A stretch of DNA of 64,000 bases from an uncultured Pseudodesulfovibrio sp. (GCF_963677845.1 NZ_OY782498.1:1002001-1066000); one strand, 5' to 3'. Positions 25,621 through 34,995 are shown, numbered from the stretch's first letter. A program made the numbers and translations. Notes: generated from the letters alone by a model not told the origin.

Positions 25621-26649
25621 TTAGTTTGTCTTCAGTTTGACCCAATAATCATTATACATCTTCAGAGCTTCCCCTAAATAGTCTTGGAATTCACCGTGTT
25701 GGATTTCTGCTTCGGTCGGGTACACGATGGGATTGGTGCGTATTTCTTCGGGAATAAGGTCCATGGCTTTAGCGTTGGGTGTGGAGTAACCCATTTCCGT
25801 GCTGAGAGCGGCGGCCACGTCTGGGCGGAGTAAATAGTTCAAGAAGGCATGAGCTTCGTCAAGGTTCTTGGCACCCTTGGGAATGCACAAGGAATCCATC
25901 CAAAGACTGAATCCTTCGGGGGGATATATGTATTGGATATTTGGGTTTTCGGTATTGGCGATATACGCTTCTCCGTTCCATACAACGCCAACGGAAACTT
26001 CGTCAGATAAAAGTGCTTGTTTGGGAGAGTCCGAATCAAACGCGCGAACTCGGGGGAAGAGGCTCTTTAATTTTTGATATGCTTCTTCAAGGTGTGCCGG
26101 GTCGGTTTCATTGACAGAGTATCCGAGTAGTTTCAAGGCGACAGAAAAAACATCCCGCATATCATTGGGAAGGATGAGTCTTCCATCCATTTCCGGTTTC
26201 CAAAGGTCGGCAATACTTTCGATAGCTGCGGAACCGAGTGTGCCGGTGTTTACAATGATGGATGTGGACCCCCACATATACGGTACGGAAAAGGTGTTGT
26301 CAGGGTCGAATGGCTGATCCACGAACGCAGAGGAAAGGTTTGTGAAATTGGATAGTTTTGACTTGTCGAGTGGGAGCAGGAGGTTTTCTCTGCGCATCAG
26401 GCCTACATAGTCCGAAGACGGAACGATCAAATCATAGCCTTGGCCTGCCAGTTTGATCTTTGTGAGCATCGCTTCATTGCTGTCGTAGTTTGATATGTGA
26501 ACTTTAATACCGGTTTCTTGGGTGAAATTTTCCACAATTTCATCCGGGAGGTATTCGGACCAAATATAAAGGAAAAGTTCTTCATTTTCTGCATAGGATG
26601 GAGCGGAACAAAGGACAATAAAAACGAGTGCAAATAAGAATTTTTTCAT
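25621..26649 (-). CDS. potD: spermidine/putrescine-binding periplasmic protein
   Basis: A protein of 342 residues. The signal peptide MKKFLFALVFIVLCSAPSYA is followed by the PotD opening LFLYIWSEYLPDEIVENFTQ. Other family segments include GYDLIVPSSDYVGLMRRENL, VPYMWGSTSIIVNTG and VVWNGEAYIANTENPNIQYI. It captures polyamines for the PotABC importer. It is the last gene of the pot block, and its start overlaps the potC stop by four bases. Confidence 0.93.
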   Translation of the reverse strand: MKKFLFALVFIVLCSAPSYAENEELFLYIWSEYLPDEIVENFTQETGIKVHISNYDSNEAMLTKIKLAGQGYDLIVPSSDYVGLMRRENLLLPLDKSKLSNFTNLSSAFVDQPFDPDNTFSVPYMWGSTSIIVNTGTLGSAAIESIADLWKPEMDGRLILPNDMRDVFSVALKLLGYSVNETDPAHLEEAYQKLKSLFPRVRAFDSDSPKQALLSDEVSVGVVWNGEAYIANTENPNIQYIYPPEGFSLWMDSLCIPKGAKNLDEAHAFLNYLLRPDVAAALSTEMGYSTPNAKAMDLIPEEIRTNPIVYPTEAEIQHGEFQDYLGEALKMYNDYWVKLKTN

Positions 26650-27413
26650 CTTTTCTCCTTGAGCAGTCGCCGAGACAGGAAGACTGCGACTACGGTTATG
26701 ACAATCATCACCACGCTGAGCGCGTTGACGTCGGGTTTGATCCCCAGACGAACCATGGAGTAGATTCGTAAAGGCAGGACTTCATAAGTTGGGCCGGTTG
26801 TGAAAAAGCTAATGATAACATCATCTAGCGACAGGGTGAAACTGAGCAGCCATCCGGCAACAAAGCCCGGTATGGCCATGGGGAGAATTATACGGCTAAA
26901 AACTTGATACTCATTGGCCCCGAGATCTTTGGCCGCTTCGATAACAGAGATATCAAAGCCTTCGAAGCGAGAGTACACGGTCGCTGCGACAAATGGGACG
27001 CAGAGAGTTACATGCCCCATCAGAAGCGTCCAGAAGCCAAGAGTAAAACCTGCAGCGAGGAAGAGGACAAGCAGGGATATGCCGATGACGATGTCGGGCG
27101 ACATCATCATTACGAAAAGGCTACCAAATATCGCTTTACGCCCTCGAAAGCGATATTGATGTAGCATGAAGGCTGTCAGTGTACCGATTATACAGGCAAT
27201 GGTCGCCGAGAGTATGGCAATGGTCAGGGAACGAAGTGCGGCATCGAACAGGTTAGTGTTGGTCAGTAGTTTTCCGTACCATTTGAGCGTGAAGCCTTTC
27301 CACGTTAGAGAGTACTTCGACGCATTGAACGAATAGAATGCCATGACTGCCAGCGGAAGATAGAGGAAGAGATAGATGAGCCACGCATATACGGATTTGA
27401 GGAATTGCATCAT
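26646..27413 (-). CDS. potC: polyamine ABC transporter permease
   Basis: A protein of 255 residues with six membrane helices. The EAA loop EAAKDLGANEYQVFSRIILP (about 160-180) contacts the ATPase. The N-terminus includes YLPLAVMAFYSFNASKYSLT, characteristic of PotC. It overlaps potB by four bases. The double ATG at 27413/27410 leaves the start uncertain by one codon. Confidence 0.92.
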   Translation of the reverse strand: MMQFLKSVYAWLIYLFLYLPLAVMAFYSFNASKYSLTWKGFTLKWYGKLLTNTNLFDAALRSLTIAILSATIACIIGTLTAFMLHQYRFRGRKAIFGSLFVMMMSPDIVIGISLLVLFLAAGFTLGFWTLLMGHVTLCVPFVAATVYSRFEGFDISVIEAAKDLGANEYQVFSRIILPMAIPGFVAGWLLSFTLSLDDVIISFFTTGPTYEVLPLRIYSMVRLGIKPDVNALSVVMIVITVVAVFLSRRLLKEKR

Positions 27414-28264
27414 GGCCGTATTGTCCTTCCCGAATTTTTGAGGCTTCTATAGTACGTTAACAGCATGAGGCCCATAATAAGAGTTAGGGCAACGCTTGCG
27501 GCAGCGCCCATTGGAATATCTTGTGAGGTAAGGAATTGATCTCGAATGTAATTGCCAAGAAGCATGGTTCGTGCGCCTCCCAGAATGTCCGGAATATAGA
27601 ACATGCCGAGGGCGGGTAGGAAGACCAGCATACACCCGGAAATAATGCCTGGCATGGTCAGGGGGATGGTGACCTTTCGAAATGATTTCCAGCGATTTGC
27701 GCCGAGGTCCCTTGATGCTTCAAGTAATCTGAAATCAAGTTTCTCAATGGCTGCATATAGTGGGAGAATCATGAATGGGAGTAGAGTATAGATGAGTCCT
27801 ATGAAAACGGCGGTCTGAGTATACATGATTTTCAGGGGGGTATCGATCAGCCCCAGAAACATGAGAGTCTTGTTCAGGACTCCATCAGCCTTGAGAACTG
27901 CCACCAGAGCGTAGGTGCGGATGAGCGTATTGGTCCAGAAAGGGATCATGACGAGCAAAAGCATCCTTCGACTGTGCCGTTTTTCAGCTCGGGCAATAAT
28001 GTAGGCAAAAGGATACCCAATAAGAAGGCAAAGAAGCATTGCCGTGGCTGCCATGAAGAGCGATTTGATAACCATTGTGCCTATAGTGGGATCGGCCAAA
28101 CGGATATAACTGCTCAAGTTGAAGCTTGGTTTGATCAGGTTAGACGTATGACTCTTGAGGAAGCTGACACCCGTGAGCATGAGGGTAGGAATAGCTCCAA
28201 AAATGGCTATCCATCCAATCGTTCCCCATATGACAAGGTTCTTGAAAAAATGGTTATCCTTCAT
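27410..28264 (-). CDS. potB: polyamine ABC transporter permease
   Basis: A protein of 284 residues with six membrane helices. Typical PotB segments include MLLLVMIPFWTNTLIRTYAL and the EAA loop LEASRDLGANRWKSFRKVTI. Together with PotC it forms the membrane channel of the importer. Its start lies inside the 3' end of potA, so the pot genes are tightly coupled in the order potA-B-C-D. Confidence 0.93.
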   Translation of the reverse strand: MKDNHFFKNLVIWGTIGWIAIFGAIPTLMLTGVSFLKSHTSNLIKPSFNLSSYIRLADPTIGTMVIKSLFMAATAMLLCLLIGYPFAYIIARAEKRHSRRMLLLVMIPFWTNTLIRTYALVAVLKADGVLNKTLMFLGLIDTPLKIMYTQTAVFIGLIYTLLPFMILPLYAAIEKLDFRLLEASRDLGANRWKSFRKVTIPLTMPGIISGCMLVFLPALGMFYIPDILGGARTMLLGNYIRDQFLTSQDIPMGAAASVALTLIMGLMLLTYYRSLKNSGRTIRP

Positions 28265-29372
28265 GGGGCAATACTACCTCCCAGCCTTCAAACCAACCCA
28301 CTGCAACACGGTCTCCCTGATTGAAATAGAGAGACTCGCTGTCTTCATCGAAAAACTCCGTTACAAGAATTCGTTTTCCGTCATTCAGGATGATGTCGAC
28401 GTCGTAGGTCGCACCTTTGTAATAGGTGGATTCCACTGTCCCCTTAAGAAGAGCCTTGGCGAATTTCTTTGCTAGCGTTGACGATTCTTCAAGATCGTGC
28501 ATGACTTCGATCCGAAAATCCTCAGGCCGAAGCAGCACATGTACGGGGTCGCCTATGGCGAAATCCCGTTTCGATTTGACGATCACGGATACATTCTCAA
28601 CATCAGCTACATAGTGGCTTTCGCCGCGACCTGTAATGATACCATCCAGCACGTTTATTTCGCCGACGAAGCTGGCTATGTAGAGATTGGCAGGTTCTTC
28701 ATAAATGGCGCGTGGTGAGTCGACTTGTACAATTTGACCATGATCCATGACAACCACGCGGTCAGACATGGTGAAGGCTTCTTCCTGGTCATGAGTCACA
28801 AGGATGAAGGTGATACCAAGAGTTTGCTGGAGTTCCTTCAATTCTTTTTGCATTTGTTTACGCAAGCGGTAGTCCAAAGCTGAAAGAGGTTCGTCCAGCA
28901 AGAGAACCCGAGGCTTATTGACGATTGCACGGGCAATGGCAACCCGTTGCTGTTGGCCGCCAGACAGCTCAGCGGGCATCTTGTGTCGAGTGTTTTCAAG
29001 ACGAACCAGCTTGAGAGCATCAAGTACAGCTTTGGATATTTCAGAATTTGTTTTTCCCGCTATACGAAGCCCAAAGGCGATATTGTCGAATACGGTCATG
29101 TGGGGGAATAGGGCGTAACTTTGGAACACCGTGTTCACGGCACGATTTTCGGGCGGAACTCCTGTGGCAGACTGTCCGTCGATGTGTATTTCACCGCTGT
29201 CACACGTTTCAAAGCCGCCAACGATGCGTAGGAGAGTGGTCTTGCCACATCCTGATGGACCGAGCAGGGTCAGAAATTCTCCATCTCGAACGGAAAGGGT
29301 GAAGTCTTTGAGAGCGATATCTCCATCAAAGGATTTGTTAATACCAGATATAGTCACAACATTTTTTTTCAT
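28254..29372 (-). CDS. potA: polyamine ABC transporter ATP-binding protein
   Basis: A protein of 372 residues from ATG 29372, at the end of a 5' region with no coding character. Walker A is GPSGCGKTTLLRIVGG, the ABC signature is LSGGQQQRVAIARAIVNKP and Walker B is VLLLDEPLSALD. A C-terminal TOBE domain (about 280-370) includes HVLLRPEDFRIEVM. It drives PotBC. It is 28 bases downstream of the RimK-like gene, which suggests the polyamine importer belongs to the longer leftward operon. Confidence 0.92.
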   Translation of the reverse strand: MKKNVVTISGINKSFDGDIALKDFTLSVRDGEFLTLLGPSGCGKTTLLRIVGGFETCDSGEIHIDGQSATGVPPENRAVNTVFQSYALFPHMTVFDNIAFGLRIAGKTNSEISKAVLDALKLVRLENTRHKMPAELSGGQQQRVAIARAIVNKPRVLLLDEPLSALDYRLRKQMQKELKELQQTLGITFILVTHDQEEAFTMSDRVVVMDHGQIVQVDSPRAIYEEPANLYIASFVGEINVLDGIITGRGESHYVADVENVSVIVKSKRDFAIGDPVHVLLRPEDFRIEVMHDLEESSTLAKKFAKALLKGTVESTYYKGATYDVDIILNDGKRILVTEFFDEDSESLYFNQGDRVAVGWFEGWEVVLPHEG

Positions 29373-29400
29373 GATCAGCCTCGTCTTCCGGCCTTGTGGC

Positions 29401-30306
29401 CTACCCTTTGCCTCGGGTTTTGTTGCCGCCTGATTTGGCATTCTTCTCGATAAATTCGATGATCTTGGCCGCAAGGTTTTTCCCTGTGACAGTCTCAATA
29501 CCTTCAAGTCCAGGAGATGAGTTGACCTCCATAACCACCGGACCGTGGTTTGTTCTGAGCAGGTCGACGCCACATACATTAAGCCCCATTATTTTGGCTG
29601 CTCTAACGGCTGTTGAACGTTCTTCTGGAGTGATCTTGACTGTGGATGCTGATCCGCCTCTATGGAGGTTGGAGCGAAATTCTCCGGCCGGAGCTTTTCG
29701 TTGCATGGATGCGACAATTTTGCCTCCAATGACGATGCAGCGGATGTCTTTCCCTTTTGATTCCTTGATGTATTCCTGAACCAAAATATTGGCCTTCACA
29801 CCCTGAAAAGCTTCAATAACGCTTTTGGCTGCTTGATTGTTTTCTGCCAGGACAACGCCGATACCCTGTGTGCCTTCAAGTAGTTTGACAACAAGTGGAG
29901 CACCTCCGACCATCTTGATGAGGTCGTCAGTGAATTTTGTAGAGTTTGCAAAGCCGGTCACGGGGAGGCCGATGCCTTTGCGTGATAGGAGTTGCATGCT
30001 GCGTAATTTGTCTCTGGATCGGGTAATGGCCACCGATTCGTTTAGGTTATATACGCCCATCATCTCAAATTGCCGCGCTACGGCTGTGCCGTAAAATGTA
30101 ATGGATGCACCAATGCGAGGGATGATCGCATCAATATCAGACAGGTCTTCTCCTTTGTAATGAATAGTCGGGTTGTGGGAGGCAATATTCATGTAGCAGC
30201 GCAATGGGTTGATGACGTGCATGTCGTGCCCGTTGGCAACACCTGCTTCCACTAGAGCATTCGTGGAGTACAGGTTTTTTTTTCTCGAAAGGATTGCTAT
30301 TTTCAT
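29401..30306 (-). CDS. rimK: RimK-like ATP-grasp ligase
   Basis: A protein of 301 residues, the length of E. coli RimK. It starts [20 protein letters not shown] and has ATP-grasp motifs: [40 protein letters not shown] and [20 protein letters not shown]. RimK adds glutamate residues to the C-terminus of ribosomal protein S6; relatives ligate amino acids to other acceptors. Here it is next to a predicted retropepsin-like 'ATP-dependent zinc protease', a common pairing. The acceptor in this organism is not known. Confidence 0.9.
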   Translation of the reverse strand: MKIAILSRKKNLYSTNALVEAGVANGHDMHVINPLRCYMNIASHNPTIHYKGEDLSDIDAIIPRIGASITFYGTAVARQFEMMGVYNLNESVAITRSRDKLRSMQLLSRKGIGLPVTGFANSTKFTDDLIKMVGGAPLVVKLLEGTQGIGVVLAENNQAAKSVIEAFQGVKANILVQEYIKESKGKDIRCIVIGGKIVASMQRKAPAGEFRSNLHRGGSASTVKITPEERSTAVRAAKIMGLNVCGVDLLRTNHGPVVMEVNSSPGLEGIETVTGKNLAAKIIEFIEKNAKSGGNKTRGKG

Positions 30307-30313
30307 TCTGTCT

Positions 30314-30784
30314 TTAGTCTTTATAGATTTTTTCTGTGTTGACTATTCCGGTCTGATGAGATTGTTGTGGGTCGACAATGAGAACCCCTTTCATGGCTGA
30401 ACGGCCAAGGAGCATTCGGAATTTCATCTCATCCCGGTTGGTCAGGGTGAGTTCGATTTCCCATTGCCGCCCCGCAATCTCAACGGTGGTGCCTATGACA
30501 TATCTTTTTTGGCCTATTCCGCCAGAGTTGGTCACTTTTCGTTTGTCGATTACTCTTGCTTCACAAGGAATGGACACGTCGTCGCGCCCTTGAAGAGGGT
30601 GAATATAAAAGCGAACATATTTCTCTCCCGATCTTTCAAACGGTTCGATTTGAAAAGCATGGATCGCCGAGGTTTTGGCCCCGGTATCAATTTTGGCCTT
30701 GATGGCCGGAATAAAAAAATTGGGCAGCGAGATCCACTCCCGCCACCCGATGATCATCTTCGGTTGTTTTGGAGTTTTAGCCAT
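30314..30784 (-). CDS. retropepsin-like 'ATP-dependent zinc protease' (PF05618) associated with RimK
   Basis: A protein of 156 residues. The core [13 protein letters not shown] (about 31-43) is the D-T-G-A aspartic-protease-like motif of PF05618. It is preceded by [12 protein letters not shown] and followed by [20 protein letters not shown] and [20 protein letters not shown]. Members are often beside rimK, and in Pseudomonas the equivalent (RimB) limits RimK glutamylation by proteolysis. It is eight bases upstream of rimK and overlaps the SET-domain gene by eight bases. Confidence 0.88.
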   Translation of the reverse strand: MAKTPKQPKMIIGWREWISLPNFFIPAIKAKIDTGAKTSAIHAFQIEPFERSGEKYVRFYIHPLQGRDDVSIPCEARVIDKRKVTNSGGIGQKRYVIGTTVEIAGRQWEIELTLTNRDEMKFRMLLGRSAMKGVLIVDPQQSHQTGIVNTEKIYKD

Positions 30785-31469
30785 TGTATCCTTGATTGGT
30801 ATGCGGTGTACTGTCCGTCAAAATCTTCGACGTGTTAGTCCTGTTTTGGTGATATTTCAATGCAAGTACTGACGTGTAAGGGTCTTCACCACAAAGGTAC
30901 GCTCTGAGCAGTGCTTTGGTTTTTGAATCCATGTATTTCATAAGTGGTTGGGGTACTGAGGTAACTTTTTCCAAGGCGGAAAGAATTTGTTCATCCCAAA
31001 GCGTGTGGAAATTATCAACATCATCAGGGCGAAGTAATTTGCGACACCCAATGCAGCCGCATGCTATTGGGGTGACTTCTTCAAGGTTAAACAGCCCATA
31101 TTCATCGCAGATTTCTTCATCTTTCCATATGTTGCGTACCGCTATCTCGAAACCGTAGCCTGTGCTCATGGTATTGCAGTCACATCTGTGGTTGACAAAT
31201 TTGGCGTGATCCCAGCTCAGGATACGGACACCGTGTTCGTCTATGTATGAATATTTTTCGGCTATGATCTTGTGTTGCTCGTCCAGTTCATTAAATGCCG
31301 TGTCGGACAACTCAATTTCCAGTCGGTCTTTGACGTACACAATGGTTCCACGAGGGATATCTACTGTTGCAAAAACGCCATATCCAATAGTCGGATTGAC
31401 GAAGCGCACTTCAGTATTGGGATGTATCATTTCTGTATTCTCACAGGATGCTTTGATTGGTCTGTACAT
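30777..31469 (-). CDS. SET-domain protein (putative lysine methyltransferase)
   Basis: A protein of 230 residues. SET signatures are present: an opening GYGVFATVDIPRGTIVY, then NHRCDCNTMSTGYGFEIAVR (the N-H of the SAM site), DEEICDEYGLFN and a CGCIGCRKLL post-SET-like Cys cluster. Bacterial SET proteins methylate lysines of proteins; the target is unknown. Its overlap with the zinc-protease gene suggests a joint protein-modification unit. The ribosome site is weak; Met14 is an alternative start. Confidence 0.85.
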   Translation of the reverse strand: MYRPIKASCENTEMIHPNTEVRFVNPTIGYGVFATVDIPRGTIVYVKDRLEIELSDTAFNELDEQHKIIAEKYSYIDEHGVRILSWDHAKFVNHRCDCNTMSTGYGFEIAVRNIWKDEEICDEYGLFNLEEVTPIACGCIGCRKLLRPDDVDNFHTLWDEQILSALEKVTSVPQPLMKYMDSKTKALLRAYLCGEDPYTSVLALKYHQNRTNTSKILTDSTPHTNQGYNG

Positions 31470-31508
31470 GATGAGACAAGCTTTTATGGTTGCCTGCGGA
31501 AATAGGAT

Positions 31509-31781
31509 CTACCATTTGTCATCATTGTCATAATCAAGTTCGTCATCCACTTTGAAATTGCGGATTCGGATGCGATATTCATCATCAGTTTCTTCAACAA
31601 TGCCCTGAGCTGTCACCCATTTGTCTATGTGATCTGTAAGCCTTTCGCCGTTATCATCATTCTCGATGATGAACTCTTCCTCTCCATCCACAAGGAGGAT
31701 GAGGCCTGTCACGGCATCATTATTCCAGTCCACAGGAAGGATTTGACCATAAATAGTGTCTTCATAGATGTCTGAAGCCAT
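31509..31781 (-). CDS. small acidic protein, predicted beta-barrel
   Basis: A protein of 90 residues, rich in Asp and Glu. Its core GQILPVDWNNDAVTGLILLV, followed by EFIIENDD, resembles the 90-residue protein encoded at 32859-33131 (RGVVVPKEWDNSFQVTELLI, then REIRVENLD), so the two are probably paralogues with an OB-like fold. The function is unknown. It lies 11 bases downstream of the GNAT gene and 39 bases upstream of the SET gene in the same operon. Confidence 0.7.
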   Translation of the reverse strand: MASDIYEDTIYGQILPVDWNNDAVTGLILLVDGEEEFIIENDDNGERLTDHIDKWVTAQGIVEETDDEYRIRIRNFKVDDELDYDNDDKW

Positions 31782-31792
31782 GCTTTTGTCCT

Positions 31793-32359
31793 CTATTGGA
31801 AATTATCGCTGTTCTCGACGGATTCAAGTAAGCGGCAATAAACAACACCATCGTCTTTGGGGATGAATTGTTTGAAAAAATGTTGTTCCATAACATAACC
31901 GTTTGCTTCATAAAAAAGCCGGAGTTCTTCAAAGTCACGGCTGTCGCCAGTCTCAAGGAGAATGCGTTTCCCATTGGCAGCCAACGTGATGCGTTCCATT
32001 TCCACGATGAGGGCTGAACCAATTCCAAGCCGTTGATATTCAGGAGTTACGGCGATTCCGAACAGTTCAAAATTGTGTGCCCAATGAGAAATTTCGGCAA
32101 AGCATAGAAACCCTATAGGTTTATCACCATCGGGTGTGTTGATCTTGGCCTGTAGAAAACAGCATGAAGTGTTATCCCCTTGATAAGCGCAGCCCCATGC
32201 CATGTCTTCGGCTGCGAGCAATTCGTTGGGAGTGAACAAACCACTGGTTCTCGCCATATCGAGAAGACTTTCAACGTCTTTTGGAGAAACTCCGGAGGTA
32301 ATGTTGACTTCGCAAACATCGCCCTCAAAAACTTCATTTTTAATCATGGGTGTTTCCAT
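31793..32359 (-). CDS. GNAT family N-acetyltransferase
   Basis: A protein of 188 residues. The acetyl-CoA site is VTPEYQRLGIGSALIVEME (R/Q-x-x-G-x-G/A pattern). Upstream strands include KPIGFLCFAEISHWAHNFEL, and RLFYEANGYV matches the C-terminal GNAT motif. The substrate is unknown; within this operon a protein or polyamine acceptor is conceivable. Met5 (MIKNEV) is an alternative start. Confidence 0.85.
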   Translation of the reverse strand: METPMIKNEVFEGDVCEVNITSGVSPKDVESLLDMARTSGLFTPNELLAAEDMAWGCAYQGDNTSCCFLQAKINTPDGDKPIGFLCFAEISHWAHNFELFGIAVTPEYQRLGIGSALIVEMERITLAANGKRILLETGDSRDFEELRLFYEANGYVMEQHFFKQFIPKDDGVVYCRLLESVENSDNFQ

Positions 32360-32384
32360 GGTTATGTCGCCCTTCCTGCGGTTG

Positions 32385-32855
32385 TCATGAACAGAACGAT
32401 GTGCCGACTATCGGCACATCGTTCTTTCCCTGTTCGAAGGTCCTATTTGCGCAATACCAGCATGCCAGTCCGCAGGGAGTCAATTGGCGTGCATGTCCAG
32501 AATGGTATTGCACAGTCCGAGTCAAGAATTGCCTGTTGTAATCAATGCCTATGTTGTCATCGTGAAGGAATTCGTCTGAGGACAGATGAACTTCAAATAC
32601 ATCGATGACTGGCATTTCTGTGTTGTAAATTAGATCACCAAAGATGATACAGGTGCGTCCTTCTATGCCGATATCGTCAACGCCGAGGAGAAGATATTCC
32701 TGCGTTCCGTCGTTGATGGTTAGGCCTTTTTCGGAGTTGACCACCAGCCCTTTGATTTCAATGGGGTTGTGCGGCTGATCTTCGGCATAGACTCGTGCTG
32801 TAAATGTTCCAATCATTAAGGCCGATATGAGCATTGCCGTAAAAAATATCTGCAT
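32385..32855 (-). CDS. small exported protein of unknown function
   Basis: A protein of 156 residues with a signal peptide (about 1-24, MLISALMIGTFTARVYAEDQ). The mature part begins NPIEIKGLVVNSEKGLTIND, with beta-rich character recalling small OB-fold proteins. The last 13 codons run through a perfect 14-bp hairpin (32394-32424), and the terminal region contains several Cys (GLACWYCANRTFEQGK), so the natural C-terminus may have been altered. The gene starts three bases after the previous stop. Confidence 0.65.
   Translation of the reverse strand: MQIFFTAMLISALMIGTFTARVYAEDQPHNPIEIKGLVVNSEKGLTINDGTQEYLLLGVDDIGIEGRTCIIFGDLIYNTEMPVIDVFEVHLSSDEFLHDDNIGIDYNRQFLTRTVQYHSGHARQLTPCGLACWYCANRTFEQGKNDVPIVGTSFCS
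32394..32424. terminator. perfect hairpin inside the 3' end of a coding region
   Basis: A 14-bp perfect stem (GAACGATGTGCCGA / TCGGCACATCGTTC) with a three-base loop is contained in the last codons of the exported-protein gene. The T-run is weak on both strands. It may attenuate or process the long leftward transcript before the GNAT gene. Confidence 0.6.
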
Positions 32856-32858
32856 ACT

Positions 32859-33131
32859 TTAGCTCAGTGTTGTCTTTTCAATAACATCAATATGTTCAAC
32901 AATAATGGATTCGTCCCCGTCATCTTTTAGGATGGTGCCAGTTATTCTTGCCTCTTTTTGAGAAAGTGAGAATAGGATCGGAAATTTGTCCAGATTTTCA
33001 ACGCGAATCTCACGTTCATCCTTGCAGGCAATGAGGAGCTCCGTTACTTGGAAGCTATTGTCCCATTCTTTAGGAACAACGACCCCCCTAACGGTTTCCT
33101 TTTGATGCGCAGATGTTTTTTGTCGTTTCAT
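32859..33131 (-). CDS. small predicted OB-fold-like protein
   Basis: A protein of 90 residues that opens the leftward operon. It starts MKRQKTSAHQKETVRGVVVP and contains the WDN-x-VTELLI and VENLD segments shared with the protein at 31509-31781. It has no signal peptide. The function is unknown. The 274-base spacer upstream (33132-33405) carries no gene; it should hold the operon promoter, but I could not identify one with confidence. Confidence 0.65.
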   Translation of the reverse strand: MKRQKTSAHQKETVRGVVVPKEWDNSFQVTELLIACKDEREIRVENLDKFPILFSLSQKEARITGTILKDDGDESIIVEHIDVIEKTTLS

Positions 33132-33405
33132 ACTTTCTCGTCCTTACTTTGGACGAAGGAAAGTTAGCAGAGAACGTGCCAAGGCTTTAAGTGGTTGTAA
33201 TTTAACACAAAGAGATCTTTTGTGAGGTCACAGAAGGGAACTCATAGTTCCTTTCTGTAGGAAAGAAGGAGTTTCTGCAGGATAATTTGAGAAAAGTTGA
33301 GTCGTTTTGAGCGTGGTTTAGTCAAGTATAATCTATTATATTAGCGGCATAGATAGAGATAAGAACTTTTAGTTCTTGTGTTTCTCGTATGGGAACCAGG
33401 AGTTC

Positions 33406-34803
33406 CTATTTTGACAGCCTGAAGTCCTTTCGTTCCAAGCCGTGTCTTTTTATGAGTTTGTTCAACTGTCGAGTGCTGATGCCTGCTTTTTCTGCGGAGT
33501 CCTTGATAATACCATTGCATTGCTCAAGCAGGCTGGATAAATATTGTTTTTCGAATTTGTCGATGGTTATCTGTCGAGCCTCTTTGATTGGAAGGCTGGT
33601 CCTTATGGGGGAGGTCATTATCTCTCTCTGAGTGTCGAGAAGGTCAGGAGGGAAGCTCTCTGGTTGTAAGACTTCAGTCGCTTCCAAAATACAGGCACGT
33701 TCAATGATATTTTCGAGTTCCCGAACATTGCCGGGCCAGTCGTATTCTTGAAATGCGTCGAGAACTTCGGGGTGGATGCCTTTGATTTCAGTATTTAAAA
33801 GGCCGTTGAATTGTTGGATGAAACTTTCTGATATTCGAGCAATGTCCTCAATCCTGTTGCGTAACGGTGGTATGCATATGGGAAAAACATTGAGTCTGTA
33901 AAATAGATCGCGTCTGAATCGACCTTCGTCGCAAAGCTGTCCCATATCCTCATTGGTGGCAGCAATGATGCGAACATCAACATGGATGTCTTTTTCTCCG
34001 CCTACGCGTTGAATAATTCGTTCTTGAATGACGTTAAGAAGTTTGACCTGCACAGACTGACTTACCGTGCCGATTTCATCGAGAAAGATAGTCCCTCCAT
34101 GAGCGAGTTCGAACTTGCCGAGTTTACGTCGGACAGCGCCGGTGAATGATCCCTTTTCATGACCAAACAGTTCACTTTCCACCAGGGAATCCGGGATAGC
34201 TCCACAATGTAAACTGATGAAGGGCATATCCTTACGGTTACTGTGACTGTGAAGGAGTTTGGCGATGAGACTTTTCCCGGTTCCGGTTTCTCCTGTGAGG
34301 AGGACGGTAGTTCGAGTCCCGGCGACTTGTCTGATCTTGACGAAAACATCCCGCATGGCTTGGCTTCGTGTGTCTACATAATCAAGAGAATCTTCATTCC
34401 AGAATTGGCCACGCAAATAATCAAGTTCAGATTGTAACACATCAGACTCATGGACTTTGTCCATAACGAGACCGAGTTCTTCTTTGCCAATAGGGTGGGT
34501 GAGATAGTCGAAGGCTCCAGCTTTAACCGCGTCAACTGCAGCCTTGGTCTGTTCTTCTTCGGCCATGACCACGATTGCGGCTGAAGGGTAGTGCTCCCAA
34601 AGTCCTTGAAGTGCTTTATTAATAGATTCGTTATTCCCAACCAATGATTCTACATCAACGAAAAGTGTGTCCACTTCTCGATCATCATTTGGATCTGACG
34701 ATTCCAACGTTGTTTCCGTCAGGATATCGTCGTTTCGATTTAATAAATTCCCAACATCCTCGGAGCGGCTTCCGTCGCGTGTGATAACTAGCATTTTTCT
34801 CAT
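33406..34803 (-). CDS. sigma-54-dependent activator with degenerate receiver domain
   Basis: A protein of 465 residues. The receiver-like N-terminus (1-125) keeps an Asp in LFVDVES but lacks the usual acidic pair (VITRDGS), the Thr/Ser switch (VVMAEEE) and the Lys (DYLTHPIG). A central AAA+ domain follows: Walker A GETGTGKS, GSFTGA in place of GAFTGA, and Walker [12 protein letters not shown] Fis-type helix-turn-helix closes it (SAEKAGISTRQLNKLIKRHG). It activates sigma-54 promoters, probably under control other than phosphorylation. It is divergent from the frameshifted activator. Confidence 0.9.
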   Translation of the reverse strand: MRKMLVITRDGSRSEDVGNLLNRNDDILTETTLESSDPNDDREVDTLFVDVESLVGNNESINKALQGLWEHYPSAAIVVMAEEEQTKAAVDAVKAGAFDYLTHPIGKEELGLVMDKVHESDVLQSELDYLRGQFWNEDSLDYVDTRSQAMRDVFVKIRQVAGTRTTVLLTGETGTGKSLIAKLLHSHSNRKDMPFISLHCGAIPDSLVESELFGHEKGSFTGAVRRKLGKFELAHGGTIFLDEIGTVSQSVQVKLLNVIQERIIQRVGGEKDIHVDVRIIAATNEDMGQLCDEGRFRRDLFYRLNVFPICIPPLRNRIEDIARISESFIQQFNGLLNTEIKGIHPEVLDAFQEYDWPGNVRELENIIERACILEATEVLQPESFPPDLLDTQREIMTSPIRTSLPIKEARQITIDKFEKQYLSSLLEQCNGIIKDSAEKAGISTRQLNKLIKRHGLERKDFRLSK

Positions 34804-34995
34804 GGTTTGACCTCAAAATCAGAATTACTGACATTCCAACTGAAGGACAACTGTAAAATGACCATTCTACACGGAGAAGGCCTAAAGTGGGCTTGGTTGT
34901 AAGAAATGTGGTCACTTTGTCGGACCACTGAGTTGTGATTTAAGGTAATGGGATGAACCTGTTTCTTACATTTAGCTTGTACTTCATGAACAAGT

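Noticed and set aside
29373-29579. A 69-residue extension of PotA
   Set aside because: It overlaps rimK in another frame and has no family similarity; ATG 29372 begins the conserved ATPase.
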